Shown: positions 43,678 to 52,269, counted from the stretch's first letter. The stretch: DNA of 64,000 bases from Nocardioides cavernae (GCF_013410035.1 NZ_JACCBW010000002.1:930001-994000), one strand, 5' to 3'. Notes: generated by a model from the sequence alone, not told the origin. Translations and numbers: made by a program.

Positions 43678-44931
43678 TCACTGCCCGACGACGGCCTGCA
43701 TCGACTGCTGGACCGACTGGAGGATCGCCTCGGGGTCGCCGTCCTGCAGTCCCTCGAGCTGGGCGTTGAAGTCGCTGATCACGTCGGCGGCACCCTCCTG
43801 CGACGGCGGGTTCTGGGCGTACTCGGCCCCGTCGACGAACGGCTGGAAGGTGGGTCGGCCGTCGGCGTACTCCTGCGCGGCGCTCTGCACCGACGGGATC
43901 ACGCCGAAGGCGTCGGCGAAGGCGAGCTGCTGGTCGGCGGAGGTGAGGGCCTCGACGAGCGAGATCGCGTCCTCCTGGTTGTCGCTCTGCTCGGCGATGC
44001 CCCAGCAGTTGGTGAAGGCCAGCGTGCCCTTGCCGGCCGGACCCTCGGGCAGCTCGGCCACGGTGTAGTCGACCTTGGGGAAGTCGTTCTCCATCGCCCC
44101 GGCGATCCAGTTGCCCTCGATGGTCATGGCCGCGAGCTCCTTGCCGAAGGCCTCGCCGCCCCAGCCGGCGCCGAGGTCGGAGGAGTAGGCGGCGACACCG
44201 TCGCGCATCATCCCCTGCACGAACTCGAGCGCCTCGAGGTTCGCCGGGCTGTCGACGGTCGCCTCCGTCCCGTCCTCGCTGACCATCGCGCCGCCCGCCT
44301 GCGGGAAGAACGAGCCGACCCGCTGGTACTCCGGGCCGAACGTCAGGCCGACGACGTCGCCCCGGGTGAGGGTCCCGGCGACGGTCTCGAGCTCGTCCCA
44401 CGTGGTCGGGACGTCGGCGTCGGTGAGGCCCGCCTCCTTCCAGAGGCGGGTGTTGATGACCAGGCCGAGGGTCGAGAAGTCCTTGGGTGCGCAGTAGAAC
44501 TGGTCGTCCACGGTGAAGGCGTCGACGAGCGTGGGGTAGAAGTCGTCGGCGTTGGACAGCTGGTCGCCGTACGCCAGGAGCGAGCCGTTGGCGGCGAAGC
44601 CGGCGAGGGTGTCGGTCGAGACGTAGAAGACGTCGGGCGGGTTGTTGGACGTGAAGCCCTGGCTGAGCTCCTGCGGCAGGTCGGTGGCGGCCTGCACGCT
44701 CGCCTCGGTGCCGCTCTCCTCCGACCACGCGGCGACGGCGTCCTGGACGGCCTTGGTCTCGGCGTCGCCGGACGAGCCGATGAGCACCTTGAGGGCACCG
44801 CCGCCCTCGGAGGAGGAGTCACCGGAGTCACCGGAGTCCTCGAAGCCGCTCCCTCCGCCGCACGCGGCGAGCGCCAGCGAGGTGGCGAGGGCCAGCGCGA
44901 TCCCGGGAACGGCGCGGTGGGTGGTCTTCAT
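43678..44931 (-). CDS. Sugar ABC transporter substrate-binding lipoprotein
   Basis: The 417-residue family 1 binding protein has a lipoprotein signal (LALAAC, Cys 24) followed by a Gly/Ser/Asp-rich spacer. The mature domain has KVLIGSSGDAETKAVQDAVA, FYVSTDTLAGFAANGSLL and FTNCWGIAEQSDNQEDAIS, as in CUT1 oligosaccharide-binding proteins. Sugar is unknown; the divergent debranching-type glucosidase suggests alpha-glucans or malto-oligosaccharides. A GGAGGAG ribosome site is present. Confidence 0.92.
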   Translation of the reverse strand: MKTTHRAVPGIALALATSLALAACGGGSGFEDSGDSGDSSSEGGGALKVLIGSSGDAETKAVQDAVAAWSEESGTEASVQAATDLPQELSQGFTSNNPPDVFYVSTDTLAGFAANGSLLAYGDQLSNADDFYPTLVDAFTVDDQFYCAPKDFSTLGLVINTRLWKEAGLTDADVPTTWDELETVAGTLTRGDVVGLTFGPEYQRVGSFFPQAGGAMVSEDGTEATVDSPANLEALEFVQGMMRDGVAAYSSDLGAGWGGEAFGKELAAMTIEGNWIAGAMENDFPKVDYTVAELPEGPAGKGTLAFTNCWGIAEQSDNQEDAISLVEALTSADQQLAFADAFGVIPSVQSAAQEYADGRPTFQPFVDGAEYAQNPPSQEGAADVISDFNAQLEGLQDGDPEAILQSVQQSMQAVVGQ

Positions 44932-44948
44932 GGTGTCTCCTCCTGGAA

Positions 44949-44984
44949 GGGGGCGGGTGGGGGTGGGGGTGGGGCTGGGGGTGG
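44949..44984 (+). other. G-run cluster with G-quadruplex potential
   Basis: Six runs of three to five G separated by one or two bases occupy the gap between the LacI gene and the binding-protein gene. The G-rich strand is the template for these leftward genes, so a quadruplex would form ahead of RNA polymerase. Structure formation is inferred. Confidence 0.45.
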
Positions 44985-44985
44985 A

Positions 44986-46041
44986 TCAGCCGGCCGGGCC
45001 GCGCAGGCTCGACTCGCGGACGACCAGCTCCGGGGGGAGCAGGCTCCGGTGGGGGTCGGTCTCGCCGTCGACGAGGGCCTCGACGGCGGCGACGAGGTCG
45101 TGGGCGACCTGCTCGAGCGGCTGGCGCAGGCTGGTCAGCCCCGGGGTGGTGAGGGCGGCGCCGGGGGAGTTGTCGAAGCCGGTCACCGCGACGTCCGCAC
45201 CGGCGCGCAGGCCGCGCTCCGCGAGGGCGCGCAGGACGCCGAGGGCGAGCGTGTCGGACGCGCAGGTGATCGCCGTGGCCGGCTCGGAGAGGTCGAGCAG
45301 CCGGTGCGCGGCCGTACGACCCTGGTCGAAGTCGTCGGACACCCGGACGTGCAGGTCGTGGTCGAGGCCGAGCTCCTTGCAGGCCTCCTCCCAGCCGGCG
45401 GCGCGGTCGCGACCGGTCTCGGAGCCGTCGGGCCAGCCGACGTGGGCGACCCGGCGGTGCCCCTGGGCGGCGACGTGCTGGGTGGCCATCTGCAGCCCGG
45501 CGCGTCCGTCGACGTCGGCCCAGGCCAGGTCGGGGTCGCCGTCCCACGAGCGTCCGAAGGTCGCGAAGGGGACGCGCAGGTCGCGCAGCGCGGCGACCCG
45601 GGCGTCCGCGGCGTGCGCGCCGGACAGCACGAAGGCGTCGACCGAGGTGGTGCTGAGCAGCTCGCGGTAGGCCGCGATCTCCTCGGACTCGTCGTCGGCC
45701 TGGCAGAGGATCAGGTGGCACCCGGTGGCGGCGGCCGACTCGGCGAGGGCGTGGAGGAACTGGTCGAGGAGCAGCGCGGCGCGGTCGTCGCGCGAGCGCT
45801 CGACCTTGACGCCGATCAGGCGGGAGCGCTGGTTGCGCAGGGCGCGGGCCGATCGGTTGGGCCGGTATCCGAGCTCGTCGACCGCGGCGAGGATGCGCTC
45901 GCGTGTCTCGGGAGCGACCCGGCGCGGGTTGTTGAGGGCGTTGGACACCGACTGCGCCGACACGCCGGCACGGCGGGCGACGTCGCTGAGGGTGACGTGG
46001 CCGTGGGGGAGCGGTCCACGGCCGTCGGTGCGTCCGTCCAC
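44986..46041 (-). CDS. LacI-family transcriptional regulator
   Basis: The 351-residue protein starts with a short acidic leader and then the LacI helix-turn-helix VTLSDVARRAGVSAQSVSNA with hinge LGYRPNRSARALRNQRSRLI. The sugar-binding core ends HRSLLPPELVVRESS. It is the first gene of the binding protein/permease operon and divergent from the debranching glucosidase. It likely represses both through the palindrome at 46093-46104. GAGGAGG precedes the GTG start. Confidence 0.93.
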   Translation of the reverse strand: MDGRTDGRGPLPHGHVTLSDVARRAGVSAQSVSNALNNPRRVAPETRERILAAVDELGYRPNRSARALRNQRSRLIGVKVERSRDDRAALLLDQFLHALAESAAATGCHLILCQADDESEEIAAYRELLSTTSVDAFVLSGAHAADARVAALRDLRVPFATFGRSWDGDPDLAWADVDGRAGLQMATQHVAAQGHRRVAHVGWPDGSETGRDRAAGWEEACKELGLDHDLHVRVSDDFDQGRTAAHRLLDLSEPATAITCASDTLALGVLRALAERGLRAGADVAVTGFDNSPGAALTTPGLTSLRQPLEQVAHDLVAAVEALVDGETDPHRSLLPPELVVRESSLRGPAG

Positions 46042-46092
46042 GGTGCCTCCTCACGAGCGTGCCGGAGCGACGTGCTTGCCATCCGGGCTGTG

Positions 46093-46104
46093 TTTAGCGA
46101 TAAA
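46093..46104. promoter_or_regulatory. LacI-type operator TTTAGCGATAAA
   Basis: A 10-of-12 palindrome centred on CG, in the gap between the LacI gene and the divergent glucosidase gene. It overlaps the TAAAAT hexamer (46101-46106), so a bound repressor would block RNA polymerase. Central CG is typical for LacI-family sites. Confidence 0.65.
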
Positions 46105-46106
46105 AT
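46101..46106 (+). promoter_or_regulatory. Putative -10 hexamer (TAAAAT) of the glucosidase gene
   Basis: Ends exactly 7 bases before GTG 46114 and only 1 base before ATG 46108, favouring the GTG as start of a leaderless message. Confidence 0.5.
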
Positions 46107-46113
46107 CATGAAC

Positions 46114-48204
46114 GTGACGGAGGTTACACAGACCGACGAGGCGACGACAACCCCCCTCGGTGCGCCCGATCCGCAGCCCCACCTCCAGCCGCTGCTGCAC
46201 GACCTCGCGTCGTGCGTGGCGGCGCCGGGCGTGCTGCTGACCGGCCTCGACGGGCAGCTGCGGCGCGGCGGCGTCAGCGGCTGGTACGTCAGCGACACGC
46301 GCCTGCTCGACCGCTGGGAGGTGTCGGTGGTCGGCTCCGCGCTCGACGTCGTCCGGGCCGAGCGGCGCGGCACGGCGCGTCACGCGTACAGCTGTGTCGC
46401 CCGGTCCGTCGGGGACCTCTCGACGCCCGACCCGACCGTCCGCATCGACCGCGTGCGCCGGCTCGAGGAGGACCACCTCGTCGAGGAGCTGACGGTCGAG
46501 TCGACCGGCGGTGAGCCGGTCGAGGTGCATCTGTGCGTCGACCTCGGCACCGACCTGTCGCCCATGGCCACGATCAAGCAGGGCCGGGCCGGGGACCCGG
46601 TCGGTGCCGCGGCCGTCCCGGACGGCCTGGAGTGGACCGCTCCCGAGGGCGCCGTCCGCGTGGTCGCGGAGGCCGGGGTCGAGACGGACGTCGACGCCGG
46701 CGCCGGGCGACTCTCCTGGCGCCTCGCCGTCGGTCGCGGGTCGCCGCAGACCGTTGCGCTGCGCGCGACGACGTCCGTGCCGGCGCTGTTCCCGGGTGGT
46801 CGTCCCCAGCCGTGGTCGACCGCGGTCGACGCGACGGACGTACGCCTGCGGCGGGTCGCGCGCCAGGGTCTGTCCGACCTGGCCGGCCTGCTCCTGCGCG
46901 ACGGTGACGACCGGTTCCTCGCGGCGGGCAGCCCCTGGTTCCTCACCCTGTTCGGACGCGACTCCCTGTGGGCTGCGCGGATGCTCGTCCCGCTCGACAC
47001 CGACCTCGCGCTCTCCACGCTGCGCACCCTCGCGCGCCGGCAGGGACGGACCGACGACCCGGCGACCGAGGAGCAGCCCGGCAAGATCCTCCACGAGGTC
47101 CGCAAGGAGACCCTCGACCTCGGGGAGCAACGGCTCCCGCCGCTCTACTACGGCAGCGTCGACGCCACCCCGCTCTTCGTGTGCGTGCTGGCCGACGCGC
47201 ACCAGTGGGGCGCGGACCGCGCACAGGTGCGCGAGCTCGTTCCCGCGCTGCGCGGCTGCCTCGAGTGGATCCTCGACCAGTCCGCCGCGACCGGCTGGCT
47301 GACGTACGTCGACCACACCGGCCAGGGCCTGTCCAACCAGGGGTGGAAGGACAGCCACGACAGCATCCAGTTCGCCGACGGCCGGCTGGCCGAGCCGCCG
47401 ATCTCGCTGAGCGAGGTGCAGGCCTACGCCCACGAGGCCGTGGTGCGCGGCGCGGCGCTGCTCGCCGACCTGGGCGCCGAGCCCGTGCCCGGCCTGGACG
47501 GGTGGGCGGCCGACCTGCGCGACCGCTTCGGCCGGGAGTTCTGGGTCGACGACGCCGACGGTGGGCACGTCGCGGTCGCGCTCGACCGACGCGGCGACCG
47601 GGTCGACTCGCTCGCCTCCAACCTCGGTCACCTCCTCGGGACCGGCCTCCTCGACGAGGACGCGACCGACCGCGTGGCGAGGCTGCTGGGCGACCCCCGG
47701 CTCGACTCGGGCTTCGGGCTGCGCACCCTGTCGGCCGCGTCGCCGCGCTTCTCGCGGCTCAGCTACCACGGGGGCACGGTCTGGCCCCACGACACCGCCA
47801 TCGCCGTCCGCGGACTCGCCGCCGAGGGACGCTACGACGAGGCCGCCGCAATGGCCGCGGGGCTGGTCCACGCCGCGGAGGCCTTCGAGGACCGGTTGCC
47901 GGAGCTCTACGGCGGTGACGCCGCCAGTGACGTCGACCTGCCCGCGGCGTACCCCGCCGCCTGCCGCCCGCAGGCCTGGTCGGCCGCCGCACCGATCGCC
48001 TGCCTCGTCGCGCTCGCCGGGCTGCGGGCCGACGCGGCGAGTGCGACGCTGAGGCACCCGCCGCACACCAGCGCGCGACTCGGTGCCTGGTCGCTGCGCG
48101 GACTGCGACTGGGGGAGCACCCCTTCGACGTCGCCGTGGAGCCCGACGGCCGGGTGGTCGTCACCCTGCCGCCGGGCAGCCCGCTGCGCGTCGAGGTCCT
48201 GTAG
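46114..48204 (+). CDS. Amylo-alpha-1,6-glucosidase / glycogen debranching-type glycoside hydrolase
   Basis: The 696-residue protein has an N-terminal GDE_N-like beta domain (about 25-225; VLLTGLDGQLRRGGVSGWYV, then DTRLLDRWEV) and an (alpha/alpha)6 barrel with FLTLFGRDSLWAARMLVPLD, LSNQGWKDSHDSIQFADGRL and FSRLSYHGGTVWPHDTAIAV. Such enzymes hydrolyse alpha-glucosidic linkages in oligosaccharides or glycogen branch stubs, in the cytosol here since there is no signal peptide. I start at GTG 46114 because of the -10 spacing; ATG 46108 would add two residues. Divergent LacI gene and sugar importer suggest it processes the imported glycan. Confidence 0.9.
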   Translation: MTEVTQTDEATTTPLGAPDPQPHLQPLLHDLASCVAAPGVLLTGLDGQLRRGGVSGWYVSDTRLLDRWEVSVVGSALDVVRAERRGTARHAYSCVARSVGDLSTPDPTVRIDRVRRLEEDHLVEELTVESTGGEPVEVHLCVDLGTDLSPMATIKQGRAGDPVGAAAVPDGLEWTAPEGAVRVVAEAGVETDVDAGAGRLSWRLAVGRGSPQTVALRATTSVPALFPGGRPQPWSTAVDATDVRLRRVARQGLSDLAGLLLRDGDDRFLAAGSPWFLTLFGRDSLWAARMLVPLDTDLALSTLRTLARRQGRTDDPATEEQPGKILHEVRKETLDLGEQRLPPLYYGSVDATPLFVCVLADAHQWGADRAQVRELVPALRGCLEWILDQSAATGWLTYVDHTGQGLSNQGWKDSHDSIQFADGRLAEPPISLSEVQAYAHEAVVRGAALLADLGAEPVPGLDGWAADLRDRFGREFWVDDADGGHVAVALDRRGDRVDSLASNLGHLLGTGLLDEDATDRVARLLGDPRLDSGFGLRTLSAASPRFSRLSYHGGTVWPHDTAIAVRGLAAEGRYDEAAAMAAGLVHAAEAFEDRLPELYGGDAASDVDLPAAYPAACRPQAWSAAAPIACLVALAGLRADAASATLRHPPHTSARLGAWSLRGLRLGEHPFDVAVEPDGRVVVTLPPGSPLRVEVL

Positions 48205-48222
48205 CCCTCCGGCGGGGATCGC

Positions 48223-49464
48223 CTAGAGCAGCCAGCAGTTGCCGACCTGCGGAAGGCCGGCGAAGCGCGCCTCGAAGAACGGCAGCGCCTCGGCGGTCTG
48301 CGGCACGATGCCACCGACGTGGAGGGGCGCCAGGTTGGGCGAGAACCGGACGTTGGCACCCTTGGCGCACCACGACCTCGCCATCGACCGGCCGACGGCG
48401 TAGGGGATCACGTCGTCGAGCGTGGAGTGCGTGACCAGGACCGGGAACGCCGGCCTGATCGTCCCGATCCGCTGGGCCTCGACGATCGAGCGGAACGGCT
48501 CGCGGGCCATCAGCTCCGACATGGGGCGGCCGTCGGCGCTCAGCGTGGACGACCTCACGAAGGCGTGGTCGAGCAGGTCGAAGACGCACTCCTGCTCGAC
48601 CTGGTCGCTCGTGGCGCGACCTCGCGCGTTGAGGTACGGCGACAGGTCGAGGTCGTAGCTCGCCGACAGGCCACGCAGCGCGAAGAAGGCGAACGCGGAG
48701 TAGAGGCCGCCGTCCAGGGTGGTCGCCACCCGTGACAGGTCGGCCGGCACGGCGCCGACGACCGCTCCCCGCACCCTGAGGTCCGGTGCGTACGACGCGG
48801 CGAGCTCGGCAGCGGACGCTGCCGCCCCGCCGCCCTGCGAGTAGCCCATGAGCCCGACGGGGCTGGCGCTGCTGAGCCCGGTGCCGGGCAGCCGCTGCGC
48901 GGCGCGGACCACGTCGAGCGTCGCGTGGCCCTGCGAGACGCGGTCCATGTAGGTGTGGACACCGGCCGTGCCGAGCCCCTCGTAGTCGGGCATCGCCACG
49001 GCGTAGCCGCGCAGCAGGAGGCCCTCGATGCCGATGCCCTCGTACTCGATGCCCTCGGAGAAGAGACGCGACGGCGCGCAGCGGTCGGCCATGCCCTGCG
49101 TCCCCGGCGCGTAGCCGATCACGGGGCGCGACCCGACGCCGACCCACGGCGCGTTCGGCACCAGCACCGTGCCCGACGCGGCGATGGCCTCGCCCGTGCG
49201 GTCGGTCGTGCGGTAGAGCACCCGCTGCGCGTTGCGGACCAGGCTCGTGGCGTCGAGGGGGTCGAGCAGGAAGCTCATCCTCTCGCTGCGGATCACGTCG
49301 CCGTCGGCGGGCGGCAGCGTGGCGGGCGCCTCGTAGAACGCGGGGCGCGGTGGCTCGTCGACCGCGGCGCCCGCCGCGGTCGTACCGGTGGCGACGACGG
49401 CCGACGTGATGGAGAGCGTGGCGGCGATCAGCGTGACGAGCGACGTGGTGGCACGACGGAGCAT
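48223..49464 (-). CDS. Secreted lipase (secretory lipase family)
   Basis: The 413-residue protein has a Sec signal peptide (about 1-34; TLIAATLSITSAVVATGTTA then AAGAAVDEP). The alpha/beta-hydrolase core has nucleophile elbow GYSQGG (Ser 209), acidic residue in THSTLDDVIPY (about Asp 350) and His 382 in APLHVGG. It matches the secretory lipase (LIP) family, which cleaves triglycerides or esters outside the cell. Upstream lie a 14-bp palindrome and a perfect Crp-type site, suggesting carbon or fatty-acid control. Convergent with the glucosidase gene. Confidence 0.9.
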   Translation of the reverse strand: MLRRATTSLVTLIAATLSITSAVVATGTTAAGAAVDEPPRPAFYEAPATLPPADGDVIRSERMSFLLDPLDATSLVRNAQRVLYRTTDRTGEAIAASGTVLVPNAPWVGVGSRPVIGYAPGTQGMADRCAPSRLFSEGIEYEGIGIEGLLLRGYAVAMPDYEGLGTAGVHTYMDRVSQGHATLDVVRAAQRLPGTGLSSASPVGLMGYSQGGGAAASAAELAASYAPDLRVRGAVVGAVPADLSRVATTLDGGLYSAFAFFALRGLSASYDLDLSPYLNARGRATSDQVEQECVFDLLDHAFVRSSTLSADGRPMSELMAREPFRSIVEAQRIGTIRPAFPVLVTHSTLDDVIPYAVGRSMARSWCAKGANVRFSPNLAPLHVGGIVPQTAEALPFFEARFAGLPQVGNCWLL

Positions 49465-49515
49465 GGTGGGGTGTCCCTCCCTCGGGCCGGACCCGGACCG
49501 GCCGTTGGGGGGAAC

Positions 49516-49529
49516 CTACTCGCGAGTAG
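49516..49529. promoter_or_regulatory. Palindrome CTACTCGCGAGTAG upstream of lipase
   Basis: Perfect 14-bp palindrome 51 bp upstream of the lipase ATG. Shape and CG centre resemble TetR-family operators of lipid metabolism; regulator unknown. Confidence 0.6.
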
Positions 49530-49541
49530 TGTCAGTGGACA

Positions 49542-49557
49542 TGTGACGTGCGTCACA
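49542..49557. promoter_or_regulatory. Crp/GlxR-type site TGTGACGTGCGTCACA
   Basis: Exact match to TGTGA-N6-TCACA, between the lipase gene and the trpS stop codon, 77 bp upstream of the lipase start. Suggests cAMP-receptor-type control of the lipase. Confidence 0.65.
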
Positions 49558-49565
49558 CGCGGACG

Positions 49566-50615
49566 TCAGGCGTAGACCATGCCCATCGCCGTGCGCACCT
49601 CGCCGAGCGTGGCCTCGGCGACCTCGTTGGCACGGTCGTTGCCGCGGCGCAGCACGTCGTCGAGGTAGCCCGGGTCGGCGAGCAGCTCGGCCCGCCGGGC
49701 CCGCAGCGGTGCGAGCTCGGTGTTGATCGCGTCGGTGAGCCGGCCCTTGAGCGCGCCGCCCCCGCCGTCGCCGATCTCCTCCGCCACGGCTGCCGGGTCG
49801 ACGCCCTCGCAGAGGCCGATGAGGGTCAGCAGGTTGGCGACCTCGGGGCGGTTGTCCGGGTCCCAGGTGATGTGGCGGTCGCTGTCGGTCTTGGCGCCCT
49901 TGAGCTTCTTGGCGGTCTCGTCGGCCGTCATCCGCAGCTCGACGACGTTGCCCTTGGACTTGCTCATCTTGGTGCCGTCGGTCCCCAGGATCAGCGGCGC
50001 CTCGGAGAGGAGGGCGCCGGGCTCGGGGAAGACCTGGGCGTAGCGGTCGTTGAACCGGCGCGCGATGACGCGGGTCTGCTCGAGGTGGGGGAGCTGGTCG
50101 CGGCCGACCGGCACGACGTTGGCCTTACAGAACAGGATGTCCGCAGCCTGGTGGACCGGGTAGGTCAGCAGCAGGCCGCCGATCGTGGTGATGCCGGCCG
50201 TCTTAGCCTCGTCCTTGACCGTGGGGTTGCGCTGCAGCTCGGCCACGCTGACGAGGCTGAGGAACGGCAGCATCAGCTGGTTGAGCGCCGGGACGGACGA
50301 GTGGGTGAAGATCGTCGCCCTGTCCGGGTCGAGGCCGGCGGCGATGTTGTCGACGAGCAGGTTGCGCACGTTGCCCGCGATGTCGCCGGCGATCTCGCGG
50401 TCGGTGATGACCTGGTAGTCCGCGATGAGCTGCCAGATCTCGGCGCCGCTGTCCTGGAGGCGGACGCGGTTGCGGATCGAGCCGAAGTAGTGGCCGATGT
50501 GCAACGCGCCCGTGGGACGGTCCCCGGTCAGCATGCGCAGCGAGGCCGGGTCCTTCGCCATCTGTTCCTCGATGGCGTCGCTGCGAGCCTGGGCGGCGCG
50601 GAAGGTGTCACTCAC
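49566..50615 (-). CDS. trpS: Tryptophan--tRNA ligase
   Basis: The 349-residue protein starts VSDTFRAAQARSDAIEEQMA. The class I HIGH motif is GALHIGHYFG (39-42) and the KMSKS loop is GTDGTKMSKSKGN. It charges tRNA(Trp). GTG 50615 fits the family N-terminus and has TAGGAT ending 7 bases upstream. Neighbours (2H phosphoesterase and YihY protein, divergent) match the mycobacterial trpS locus in part. Confidence 0.96.
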   Translation of the reverse strand: MSDTFRAAQARSDAIEEQMAKDPASLRMLTGDRPTGALHIGHYFGSIRNRVRLQDSGAEIWQLIADYQVITDREIAGDIAGNVRNLLVDNIAAGLDPDRATIFTHSSVPALNQLMLPFLSLVSVAELQRNPTVKDEAKTAGITTIGGLLLTYPVHQAADILFCKANVVPVGRDQLPHLEQTRVIARRFNDRYAQVFPEPGALLSEAPLILGTDGTKMSKSKGNVVELRMTADETAKKLKGAKTDSDRHITWDPDNRPEVANLLTLIGLCEGVDPAAVAEEIGDGGGGALKGRLTDAINTELAPLRARRAELLADPGYLDDVLRRGNDRANEVAEATLGEVRTAMGMVYA

Positions 50616-50622
50616 GGCGTCG

Positions 50623-50628
50623 ATCCTA
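50623..50628 (-). promoter_or_regulatory. Putative -10 hexamer (TAGGAT) of trpS
   Basis: On the minus strand, ends 7 bases before the trpS GTG; half of a 60-bp divergent promoter region. Confidence 0.5.
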
Positions 50629-50662
50629 ATCAGGGGCGTCTCGGCGTCGCGAACGGGTTCTG

Positions 50663-50668
50663 TAGGGT
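50663..50668 (+). promoter_or_regulatory. Putative -10 hexamer (TAGGGT) of the 2H phosphoesterase gene
   Basis: Ends 7 bases before GTG 50676, the other half of the divergent region with trpS. Confidence 0.5.
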
Positions 50669-50675
50669 TTCGGAG

Positions 50676-51185
50676 GTGCCCACCATCGGAGTAGCCATCG
50701 CGATCCCGGAGCCGTGGGCGAGCGATCTCCAGGACTACCGGACGAGCGTCGGCGACACCACCGCGACGCAGATCCCGACGCACATCACGCTCGTCCCGCC
50801 GGTCGAGGTGGACGAGCCCGACCTCGCCGCGGTGACGTCCCACCTCGAGGACGCGGCCACGACCGTGCAGCCGTTCGACATCCACCTGCGCGGCACCGGC
50901 ACCTTCCGCCCGGTGTCGCCGGTGGTCTTCGTGACCCTCGCGGAGGGCATCTCGGCGTGCGAGCTCCTCGCCGACGCCGTACGCCAGGGGCCGCTCGCGA
51001 TGGACCTCGACTTCCCCTACCACCCGCACGTGACGATCGCCCACCACCTCGACGACCCGACCCTCGACCGGGCCTTCGACGAGCTGGCCGGCTTCGACTG
51101 CCGCTTCGCCGTCGACTCCTTCAGCCTCTACGTCCACGACCAGCAGTCCGGCTGGCAGCCCACCCGCTCCTACGGTCTGGGCTGA
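50676..51185 (+). CDS. 2'-5' RNA ligase family (2H phosphoesterase) protein
   Basis: The 169-residue protein starts VPTIGVAIAIPEPWASDLQD. Two HxT motifs define the 2H fold: PTHITLVPP (about 39-44) and HPHVTIAHHL (about 112-117). Such proteins act on 2',3'-cyclic or 2'-5' phosphodiesters in RNA or nucleotides; the physiological substrate is unknown. The YihY gene follows after 4 bp, so the two are cotranscribed. Confidence 0.88.
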   Translation: MPTIGVAIAIPEPWASDLQDYRTSVGDTTATQIPTHITLVPPVEVDEPDLAAVTSHLEDAATTVQPFDIHLRGTGTFRPVSPVVFVTLAEGISACELLADAVRQGPLAMDLDFPYHPHVTIAHHLDDPTLDRAFDELAGFDCRFAVDSFSLYVHDQQSGWQPTRSYGLG

Positions 51186-51189
51186 TCCG

Positions 51190-52269
51190 ATGCCTCTCGT
51201 CCAGGACCTCAAGCAGCGCGTCGAGGACGTGCGCGAGCGCCGTCCGTTCGTCGACCACGTGGTGCGGACCGTGCAGCACTACGGCAGCGTCAAGGGCAGC
51301 GCGCTCGCGGGCGCGGTGACCTACTTCGGATTCCTGTCGTTCTTCCCGATCCTGGCCCTCGGGTTCGCCGTCGTCGGCTGGATCGCCGGCGTCTACCCGG
51401 ACGCGAAGGACCAGCTCGTCGAGGGCGTCCAGTCGGTGCTCCCCATGGTCGTCCAGGGCGACGCGGGGTCGGGAGAGATCTCGATCGACGCCTTCGAGTC
51501 CGGCGCCGCGGCCGCGGCCGGGATCGGTCTCGTGGGCGTCCTCTACTCCGGCCTCGGGTGGGTCTCCGGCCTGCGCGACGCGCTCCAGATGACCTTCGAG
51601 ACGCCGCAGCTCGAGCAGCCGAGCTTCGTGGTCGGCAAGGCCAGGGACCTGCTCTCCCTGGTCCTCGTCGGACTCACGCTGGTCGTCAGCGTCGCCGTGT
51701 CCGGCCTGGTCAACGCGATCTCCGGGCAGATCCTCGGCTGGCTGGGCCTCGACGCGGCCCTCACGCCGCTCCTCGCGGTGCTGGCGATCGTCGTCGGCCT
51801 CGGGGCCAACTCGCTGCTCTTCTACGCCATCTTCAAGATCCTGGCCGACCACGAGACGCCGAACCGCTCGCTCTGGAGCGGCGCCCTCCTCGGTGCGGTC
51901 GGCTTCGAGGCGCTCAAGCAGGGCGCGACCCTGCTGCTGGTCTCCACCCAGAACCAGCCCGCGTTCGCGGTCTTCGGCATCGCCCTCGTCCTGCTGATCT
52001 GGATCAACTACTTCTCCCGCGTCGTGGTGTACGCCGCGGCCTGGGCCCACACCACTCCCGAGGCCCGCGCCTTCCGCGAGGCCCGGACGGTCGCCGAGCA
52101 GACCGTCGAGGGCCCGCAGATCGACCTCGCGGCCGCCGCCGCGGTCGTACGCCCCGCCTCCTCGTCCCCCCTCGCCCCCGCCTCGCCCGCGTCCTCGCCG
52201 AAGGCCGCCTTCGCCGCGGGGGCCGCCGCGATGCTCGGGTTCGTGGCACTCGTCCGCCGGCGGCGGTAG
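51190..52269 (+). CDS. YihY/BrkB-family inner membrane protein
   Basis: The 359-residue protein has six helices: first GSALAGAVTYFGFLSFFPIL, with later VLYSGLGWVSGLRDALQMTF and GIALVLLIWINYFSRVVVYA, which are YihY/BrkB hallmarks. An Ala/Ser/Pro-rich cytosolic tail ends in one more hydrophobic stretch and VRRRR. Although older work called the family RNase BN, it is a membrane family of unclear function. A homologue sits beside trpS in M. tuberculosis. Cotranscribed with the 2H phosphoesterase. Confidence 0.9.
   Translation: MPLVQDLKQRVEDVRERRPFVDHVVRTVQHYGSVKGSALAGAVTYFGFLSFFPILALGFAVVGWIAGVYPDAKDQLVEGVQSVLPMVVQGDAGSGEISIDAFESGAAAAAGIGLVGVLYSGLGWVSGLRDALQMTFETPQLEQPSFVVGKARDLLSLVLVGLTLVVSVAVSGLVNAISGQILGWLGLDAALTPLLAVLAIVVGLGANSLLFYAIFKILADHETPNRSLWSGALLGAVGFEALKQGATLLLVSTQNQPAFAVFGIALVLLIWINYFSRVVVYAAAWAHTTPEARAFREARTVAEQTVEGPQIDLAAAAAVVRPASSSPLAPASPASSPKAAFAAGAAAMLGFVALVRRRR

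Noticed and set aside
43654..46107. Long rightward open frame continuous with the glucosidase gene (over 1,500 codons in total)
   Set aside because: It is the antisense of four clear leftward genes (permease, binding protein, LacI); only the part from 46108/46114 has family similarity. High GC leaves few stop codons.
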